Shown: positions 6,351-10,656 of the stretch, piece by piece | Layout: each line of letters begins with the position of its first letter | Position numbering within the stretch: position 1 is the stretch's first letter | DNA from: CAZVJA01 sp964626885 | Lineage (GTDB): Bacteria > Planctomycetota > Planctomycetia > Planctomycetales > Planctomycetaceae | Length of the DNA stretch: 10,656 nucleotides | NCBI GenBank assembly: GCA_964626885.1 | Contig: CAZVJA010000190.1 | Coordinates: 1 to 10,656, forward strand | Direction of reading: 5' to 3' | Translations under genes and position numbers: made by a program | The notes under the pieces: generated by a model | Told to the model about the DNA's origin: nothing | What the model saw: the letters and a program-made list of their open reading frames with translations, nothing else | Databases searched by the model: none

Positions 6351-6812
6351 ATGGCCGGGTCGAAGAAAGCCAAGTTGAAGAAGGCCAAAGCCGCCTCGAC
6401 CGGGAAAAAGCCGGCACGCAAGGCACATGTATCGAAGGGCTCCCCATCGAAGACGCGCGCTGGGAAGTCCGCTGGCAAACCGGGGAAAATTCCGCTGAAG
6501 GGAGTCGCGCGGAAAACCAAACCCGCGACAAAAGGGAAATCGTTGGGCCGCCCGCGGTTTCCGGCGGAGACCAAACTGGAGCTCGTCTTCCAGAAGGACT
6601 ATCAGGCGCGTGAGGTGTTCGAGTTCCTCGGGGTGGAGACGGTTCGCGAATTGGAAGCCTTTTGTCCCGCGGAAATCGTCGAGAAGCTGACCGCTCCCAT
6701 GGTGCAGACGGTCGATCGCATCCGGAAGACGCTCGCACTCAGTAATCGCTGTCTGGCCAGCGATCTTCGCTTCGCGCTCGATTTTCAGGCACGGCTCAGG
6801 CGGGAATTGTAA
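6351..6812 (+). CDS. Basic-tail protein with a compact helical C-terminal domain
   Basis: This encodes a 153-residue protein in two parts. Residues 1-70 form a low-complexity tail rich in Lys, Ala, Gly, Ser and Pro: I count 19 Lys and 5 Arg and no Asp or Glu. It resembles the tails of histone H1-like bacterial proteins and ends in LGRPRF, which recalls an AT-hook core. Residues 73-153 are a normal folded sequence, with FLGVETVRELEAFCPAEIVE at about 92-111 and TVDRIRKTLALSNRCLASDL at 120-139. The pattern of short helices is reminiscent of helix-hairpin-helix or RNA polymerase alpha C-terminal domains, but I cannot assign it. DNA or RNA binding is the natural inference. ATG 6351 has GGCGAG 7 bases upstream; an in-frame GTG at 6336 has no such site. 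The stop codon directly abuts the stop codon of the convergent methyltransferase gene. Confidence 0.75.
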   Translation: MAGSKKAKLKKAKAASTGKKPARKAHVSKGSPSKTRAGKSAGKPGKIPLKGVARKTKPATKGKSLGRPRFPAETKLELVFQKDYQAREVFEFLGVETVRELEAFCPAEIVEKLTAPMVQTVDRIRKTLALSNRCLASDLRFALDFQARLRREL

Positions 6813-7574
6813 TCACCGGCTCCCCGTCAGCAGGGCCATTAAGACCCCCGCCGCCACCGAGACATTCAAGGATTCGACAGCGCCGCGGGCCGTCAGCCGG
6901 CAATGGGCGTCGCAGTTTTCGAGGGTGAGGCGACGCAGCCCCTTTTCCTCGTTTCCCAGAACCAGCAGCCACGAGCGATCATGTGGCACCTCAGCGACGT
7001 CGACATCCGAATGTTCCGATGTCCCCAGCACCCAAAGTCCGGCCTTCTTCGCGACTTCGAGGGCCCGGCTCAAATTCGAGGGATTTGCGAACGGAACATA
7101 CTCGATACCACCGGAAGCAACGTCATACACCGTCGCATTGAGCGGAGCAGAGCGGTCCCGTGTCAACACGATGCCTCTCACCCCAAAGAACGAAGCGGTC
7201 CGAAAGATGGCCCCGACATTGTGCGGATCTTGAATCTGGTCGAGAGCCAGCCAGAGCCCGTACTCGCCCGACTGCCCGGAGGCTCCCTGGAACAATTCGT
7301 CCAGCGAAACATCTGCCCGCTCTTTGACGGTTGCATAGGCGATGCCGGTGCGGCCGGAATCCATTCCCTGATGCTTTGGCTGCCGCCTCCCGCCGCCATC
7401 CTGCGATCGGGATTCGCGGACGATGTGGATGCGGTGAGCGGAGGCATGCGTTTCAACCTCTGCCCAGGCACCTGCTGCCGCTTTGCCGGCGGGTAGGTGA
7501 ACATCTACGACCATTTCGGGTCGAGTTGCCAGCGCCGCCAATACGCTATGAGGGTTCTTCAGTTGCAAGCTCAA
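6813..7574 (-). CDS. TrmH/SpoU-family RNA 2'-O-methyltransferase (downstream copy)
   Basis: This 253-residue SPOUT enzyme would methylate a ribose 2'-OH in rRNA or tRNA using S-adenosylmethionine. The three SpoU motifs are present: DQIQDPHNVGAIFRTAS at 112-128 with Asn119 and the catalytic-type Arg125, VLGNEEKGL at 205-213 with Glu209, and ESLNVSVAAGVL at 234-245. The trefoil-knot domain is therefore complete. The N-terminal part (about 1-100) is only loosely like the substrate-binding domain of RlmB. It contains a Gly/Arg/Gln-rich linker near 57-73. The start is TTG at 7572-7574, overlapping the TGA of the upstream paralogue as TTGA, with AAGGTGA 6 bases before it. Translational coupling is likely. 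The RNA target cannot be assigned from sequence, so I give no symbol. Confidence 0.9.
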   Translation of the reverse strand: MSLQLKNPHSVLAALATRPEMVVDVHLPAGKAAAGAWAEVETHASAHRIHIVRESRSQDGGGRRQPKHQGMDSGRTGIAYATVKERADVSLDELFQGASGQSGEYGLWLALDQIQDPHNVGAIFRTASFFGVRGIVLTRDRSAPLNATVYDVASGGIEYVPFANPSNLSRALEVAKKAGLWVLGTSEHSDVDVAEVPHDRSWLLVLGNEEKGLRRLTLENCDAHCRLTARGAVESLNVSVAAGVLMALLTGSR

Positions 7575-8401
7575 CTCGGTTCACCTTCCAGCTGTTGAAG
7601 ATCGGTCGATCGGCAGAGCGCCGTCCCGCGCTGCCGCCGTGCTTCGTACAACAAAATCCCCGCCGAGACAGCGGCGTTGAGGGAAGCCACATGACCGAAC
7701 TGCGGGATCGTAACTCGTTTGTCGCACACCTGTAAAAGGTCGGGACGAATTCCGGTCCCTTCATTCCCGAGGATCAACACCGTCGGTCGACGGAAATCGC
7801 ATAGCTCAGCGGGAATACTCGCTTTCTCGCTGGCGGCGACAATTTGGCAGCCTCGATCTTTCATGGTTTTGACCAGGGCGACGAGATCGTCAACCTGGGC
7901 CAAAGGAACGTGATTGACAGCGCCGGCCGAGCTGCGCGCCACGAGACTCGTGACTTCCGCTTGTCCCGCACAACCCACGAACACACCGCTGACACTCATT
8001 GCGTCGGCGGATCGCAGCACCGCGCCATAGTTGTGCGGATCTTGCAGCCCGTCCAGCAGGAGGAAGAAGGGATTGCCGCCGGGTTCAGAAATCAGCGCTG
8101 CGGCGTCCGCATAGGGGAAGGGGGGCATCTTGGCCGCGTACCCCTGGTGCTCCGTCGTCCCGCACAGCTTTGTCAATTCATCGTGCGGCACGATCTTAAG
8201 ACTGATTCCACGGTCGCGCACCAAATTTTCCGTGTCGGATCGTTCGGAGCTTTCAAGACGGTCCGAAAGAATCAATTCCAATACCGGCCAGCGACCGGCA
8301 AGCAACGTCTCTCTGACGGCATATCGCCCCCAAATCCAGCAGCGCTGATGGCTGCCCAGAAGTTTCTTGCGGCGCCGGGTTCGACGCGGTCGCTGGACCA
8401 T
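7571..8401 (-). CDS. TrmH/SpoU-family RNA 2'-O-methyltransferase (upstream copy, RlmB-like)
   Basis: This 276-residue enzyme has a full RlmB-type layout. A very basic start (MVQRPRRTRRRKK) is followed by a substrate-binding domain at about 20-90 (WGRYAVRETLLAGRWPVLEL, then EHQGYAA), where families such as RlmB recognise the 23S rRNA loop. The SPOUT methyltransferase domain follows. SpoU motif 1 is LQDPHNYGAVLRSAD at 119-133 with Asn124 and Arg130, motif 2 is ILGNEGTGI at 210-218 with Glu214, and motif 3 is VASLNAAVSAGILLYEA at 238-254. It could methylate the RlmB site (G2251 in E. coli) or another rRNA position. I chose ATG 8399-8401; a GTG two codons upstream (8405-8407) is possible, and neither has a strong ribosome binding site. 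It is first in a two-gene operon and diverges from map. Confidence 0.9.
   Translation of the reverse strand: MVQRPRRTRRRKKLLGSHQRCWIWGRYAVRETLLAGRWPVLELILSDRLESSERSDTENLVRDRGISLKIVPHDELTKLCGTTEHQGYAAKMPPFPYADAAALISEPGGNPFFLLLDGLQDPHNYGAVLRSADAMSVSGVFVGCAGQAEVTSLVARSSAGAVNHVPLAQVDDLVALVKTMKDRGCQIVAASEKASIPAELCDFRRPTVLILGNEGTGIRPDLLQVCDKRVTIPQFGHVASLNAAVSAGILLYEARRQRGTALCRSTDLQQLEGEPS
7581..7587 (-). promoter_or_regulatory. Strong ribosome binding site supporting a TTG start
   Basis: On the minus strand this reads AAGGTGA, 6 bases before TTG 7572-7574, inside the last codons of the upstream methyltransferase gene. It is the main evidence for the unusual TTG start and the 4-base TTGA overlap. 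Confidence 0.7.
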
Positions 8402-8589
8402 GGACACTCATCTCACAATCGTGGGTGGGTTGATCGACATGCTGGGAATCCCCCACTGTAACCGCGGTCGCTGGGATTTTCATTTCCGCAATGCCATCCG
8501 GTCCCGTTGATTCTCCCGGCCGAACCCACAACAATGGCGTATCCTTTGAAATGTGGCTGCTGTTTGACCAAGGTCCGGGTAACTTCCGA
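8402..8589. other. Divergent region between the methyltransferase pair and map
   Basis: These 188 bases should hold two divergent promoters. On the minus strand a TACAGT hexamer near 8456-8461 could be a -10, but no matching -35 is visible. On the plus strand I see TTGATT and TTGACC hexamers without a partner at proper spacing. The map frame is open upstream to an ATG at 8491, whose extra residues look untranslated. No RNA gene or clear terminator is visible. Confidence 0.35.
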
Positions 8590-9390
8590 ATGAAACGTTT
8601 GGCCCCGAAAATCCCGCTCTACGACCAGGACGAGCAAGAGGGACTCCGCGCTGCCGGTCGTTTCAACGCGAAACTCATGGATTTCATCCGACCGCATGTT
8701 CAGGCGGGGGTAACGACTGCGTACCTCGACAAACTGGTGCATAACTACACCCTCGATCATGGGCATATTCCCGCCTGTCTCGGCTACAACGGGTTCCCGA
8801 AGAGTATTTGTACGAGCATTAATGAAGTGGTCTGCCACGGCATCCCCGATGCCCGGGAGCTTGTCGAAGGGGACATCATCAACGTCGATCTGACGACGAT
8901 TGTCGACGGCTGGTACGGAGACCAGTCGGAAATGGTGTTTATCGGACAGGTCTCGGACCTTGCACGCCGATTGACGCAGGTCACGTTCGACTCTCTTTTC
9001 CTCGGCATCCGCGCGATCAAGCCGGGAGGGAAGGTCATCGATATCGGGCGGGCAATTTTCGATCACGCCCGCGCCCGAGGATTCGAGGTGGTGCGCGAAT
9101 ATCAGGGGCACGGCATTGGCCGGGAATTCCACCAGGATCCCGGCATCCCGCACTATCCACACCCGAGCAATTCCAAAGAGGTGATCGAGCCGGGAATGTG
9201 CTTCACCATCGAGCCGATGCTCAACGCCGGAACTTGGGAAACCAAGCTCGACAAGAAAGATGGCTGGACGGTCCGCACCAAAGATGGCTCTCTGTCCGCG
9301 CAATTCGAGCATACGATTCTGATGACTGAGGACGGCCCCGAAATCCTCACGCTTACGCAGCACGGTCCTCAGGAAGGGCACAAGTTCTGA
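8590..9390 (+). CDS. map: Type I methionine aminopeptidase
   Basis: This enzyme removes the initiator methionine from new proteins in the cytoplasm and uses two divalent metal ions. The 266-residue product has all five metal ligands at E. coli-like spacing: Asp100 (INVDLT), Asp111 (YGDQSEM), His174 (GHGIGREFH), Glu208 (FTIEPML) and Glu240 (AQFEHTILMTEDG). The substrate-side His83 lies in VCHGIPD, and NEVVCHGIPD is the usual block before the first ligand. GDQSEM replaces the common GDTS. The length is typical. There is no N-terminal zinc finger or SH3-binding extension. The start at ATG 8590 fits family length but lacks a clear ribosome binding site. ATG 8551 and 8491 are in frame upstream and less likely. 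The gene is transcribed away from the methyltransferase pair. Confidence 0.94.
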   Translation: MKRLAPKIPLYDQDEQEGLRAAGRFNAKLMDFIRPHVQAGVTTAYLDKLVHNYTLDHGHIPACLGYNGFPKSICTSINEVVCHGIPDARELVEGDIINVDLTTIVDGWYGDQSEMVFIGQVSDLARRLTQVTFDSLFLGIRAIKPGGKVIDIGRAIFDHARARGFEVVREYQGHGIGREFHQDPGIPHYPHPSNSKEVIEPGMCFTIEPMLNAGTWETKLDKKDGWTVRTKDGSLSAQFEHTILMTEDGPEILTLTQHGPQEGHKF

Positions 9391-9482
9391 CGTCTGCCTC
9401 GCGTTCTGATGGCCGACCTCAATGGTGACGGGGACGAAGATCTCTTCCTGCCGAGCACCCAAGGGTCCGTGCTGATCGAACG
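9391..9482 (+). pseudogene. FG-GAP/VCBS-like coding fragment cut by a gap
   Basis: Right after the map stop, and in the same frame, comes RLPRVLMADLNGDGDEDLFL followed by PSTQGSVLIE, then unknown bases. DLNGDGDEDLFLP is a typical calcium-binding loop of FG-GAP/VCBS beta-propeller repeats, which are usually internal to large secreted proteins. The only ATG (9409) would start within the repeat, with no signal peptide and no ribosome binding site. So this is either a piece of a gene whose true start is missing, a decayed remnant, or a contig-end artefact. It is listed as a fragment, not an intact gene. Confidence 0.45.
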
Positions 9483-9582
9483 NNNNNNNNNNNNNNNNNN
9501 NNNNNNNNNNNNNNNNNNNNNNNNNNNNNNNNNNNNNNNNNNNNNNNNNNNNNNNNNNNNNNNNNNNNNNNNNNNNNNNNNN
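9483..9582. other. Scaffold gap (100 Ns)
   Basis: Exactly 100 unknown bases separate two sequenced pieces. A round 100 is a usual placeholder for a gap of unknown length, so the real distance and even the adjacency of the two sides are not established. The genes on either side are both cut. Confidence 0.95.
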
Positions 9583-10373
9583 TTGAAGGGGCCTCACTCC
9601 CGCTCAGTCGCCGACAACTTTGGCCCACGCTCGTTCTGGGTCTGCTCTTGTTCGGCCAGATCGCGCTGTTCACCGTCGGCATTGCGATGACGAATTCGTC
9701 CCACTCGACGGTGCTGATCAATACTTTTGTCTTCTGGGTGGCGGGGATCGAGCATTTCATCACCCGCTCGATGCGATACGACGGCAAGCGTCTGATGGGA
9801 TTGATCTTCGCGGCAGCCGGTGGGTTGATCGTCCTGGCAATTTCCGATCGTTCCGCAGGGCAGGGGGGAACGGCGGTGCGCGATCCCGCCACATTGACCG
9901 GCGACTTGATCGTCATCGCCAGTGCATTCCTGCTGGGAATCAAGATCGTGTACACCAAACATGCGGCGCAAATCGTCCCGCCTGGAGCGCTGATCTTCTG
10001 GCACGACGTAATCGGCGTGCTGCTGTTCGCCGCGTGGAGCCTGGCGTTCGAAGAAACGACGCTCGCCGGTCTGCGCACACCGACGATCCTGGCATTGCTG
10101 TACCAGGGACTGGTTGTGGCGGGGTTCTGTTTCGCGGTCCAGGCACACCTGCTGCGAAAATACTCCGCGTCGAAGATTTCCATCTACAGCGTGGCGACGC
10201 CGTTGTTCGGCATCGCCGCGGCATGGTTTTTCCGCGGCGATCCCCTTTCACCCTGGCTGATCGCATCGGCACTCTGTGTTGCGGCGGGAATTCTGATCGT
10301 CAATATGGAGCCGTCAAACGCTCCGGAGCCGAGCGCGCTGTTAAACCCACTCGATCGCCAAGATTGTCTATAA
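9583..10373 (+). CDS. EamA/DMT-superfamily transporter, 5' end missing
   Basis: This is an inner-membrane permease of the drug/metabolite transporter superfamily, missing its first part in the gap. The frame is open from the gap edge (first full codon 9585) to TAA at 10371-10373, giving 262 residues. Eight hydrophobic segments are visible, beginning with LVLGLLLFGQIALFTVGIAM, STVLINTFVFWVAGIEHF and RLMGLIFAAAGGLIVLAIS. The last is PWLIASALCVAAGILIVNM. The usual EamA protein has ten helices in two repeats of five, so about two helices are missing, and the second repeat is complete. Ends such as ATPLFGIAAAWFF match the conserved second-repeat core. The substrate cannot be inferred; members export amino acids, nucleosides or other metabolites. 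An apparent start within the first helix is not real. It converges on the next gene with a 4-base gap. Confidence 0.85.
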
Positions 10374-10377
10374 CGGC

Positions 10378-10656
10378 TCAGAACGCGACGAAATCGATCG
10401 GAACAGAGAAGCTTTCGGCTCCCGCGACGTTTGTTCTAAACTCGATGCGTCCCGGTGTATTCCCCTGACTGAGTGAAATCGGCGGTGCACCGGCGGGGTA
10501 TTCGATTTCGACCTCGAAGTGTTTTTGCCGCATTGAATTGAAGGCTGAGTCGAGCCGCGGAGTGACCTTGAGAGACGCCGGCTCGATCTTCGCGACTTCG
10601 AGTGCCACATCGTCATCCTGGTTCGTGGTGCGGACGAAGATCGAGAGAGTGGAACT
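10378..10656 (-). CDS. C-terminal end of a DUF1573-like protein, cut by the window edge
   Basis: The minus-strand frame is open from the window edge to the TGA at 10378-10380, showing the last 92 residues of a longer protein. The sequence is beta-rich: SSTLSIFVRTTNQDDDVALE at the start, then FEVEIEYPAGAPP, then GRIEFRTNVAGAESFSVPID near the end. The closing pattern (GxIxFxTN, then a short hydrophilic stretch, then VPI) resembles the end of DUF1573/Ig-like domains common in Planctomycetota secreted and periplasmic proteins. I take this as likely but not certain, since the domain start and any signal peptide lie outside. An internal GTG at 10606-10608 is not the start. The role is unknown. Confidence 0.65.
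   Translation of the reverse strand, partial: SSTLSIFVRTTNQDDDVALEVAKIEPASLKVTPRLDSAFNSMRQKHFEVEIEYPAGAPPISLSQGNTPGRIEFRTNVAGAESFSVPIDFVAF

Noticed and set aside
9388..9482. Read-through of the map TGA to add an FG-GAP repeat
   Set aside because: The MetAP fold is complete at residue 266, no recoding signal is visible, and a cytoplasmic enzyme with a calcium-loop extension is unlikely compared with an assembly edge.
8413..9597. Minus-strand frame running through the gap, opposite map
   Set aside because: It depends on unknown bases and mirrors the map coding sequence, every catalytic motif of which is on the plus strand.
9409..9690. A plus-strand frame joining the FG-GAP piece to sequence beyond the gap
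   Set aside because: The join rests on 100 placeholder bases of unknown true length; past the gap the real frame is that of the transporter.
1..10656. Defence system, mobile element, biosynthetic cluster or phage module
   Set aside because: I looked for nucleases, helicases, transposases, integrases, toxin-antitoxin pairs, NRPS/PKS modules and regular repeats. None was found, and most genes are housekeeping.

Overview
The window looks like a chromosomal housekeeping stretch from a GC-rich bacterium, most likely a member of the Planctomycetota. The reasons are the rpmF-plsX-fabD order, a FabD with the GLSLGEY form of the nucleophile motif, a TPR lipoprotein, a free-standing APS kinase, FG-GAP and DUF1573-like coding pieces, and several conserved-looking proteins I cannot name. 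This is an inference from gene content; no rRNA or other marker is present. I see no tRNA, rRNA, CRISPR array, transposase, integrase or prophage gene.

Layout. 1-296 has no convincing gene but carries a good sigma70-type promoter and a structured leader for a compact plus-strand operon: rpmF (ribosomal protein L32), plsX (phosphate acyltransferase) and fabD (malonyl-CoA:ACP transacylase). The operon ends at a GC-rich hairpin shared with the convergent cysC (APS kinase, minus strand). A gene-free stretch of about 360 bp follows, then a TPR-repeat lipoprotein (+) whose 3' end overlaps a convergent fumarylacetoacetate hydrolase-family gene (-). From the opposite side of that gene's promoter region run two plus-strand genes I cannot name: a 209-residue protein, and a 153-residue protein with an extremely basic, acid-free N-terminal tail joined to a compact helical domain. 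The second abuts, stop codon to stop codon, a minus-strand pair of TrmH/SpoU-family RNA 2'-O-methyltransferases that are translationally coupled. Divergent from these is map (type I methionine aminopeptidase, +).

Right end. Just after map comes a short FG-GAP-like coding piece that runs into exactly 100 Ns (9483-9582), which is a scaffold gap. Beyond the gap are the 3' three quarters of an EamA/DMT transporter (+) and the C-terminal end of a minus-strand protein that looks DUF1573-like and leaves the window. Joins across the gap should not be trusted.

The rpmF-plsX-fabD block links ribosome and membrane-lipid synthesis and is the only well-understood unit. The rest is a mosaic of single genes and pairs with very tight convergent junctions. 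I did not find a convincing undescribed system. The items most worth a second look are the basic-tail protein with its upstream neighbour, and the 5'-terminal hairpin in the rpmF leader.
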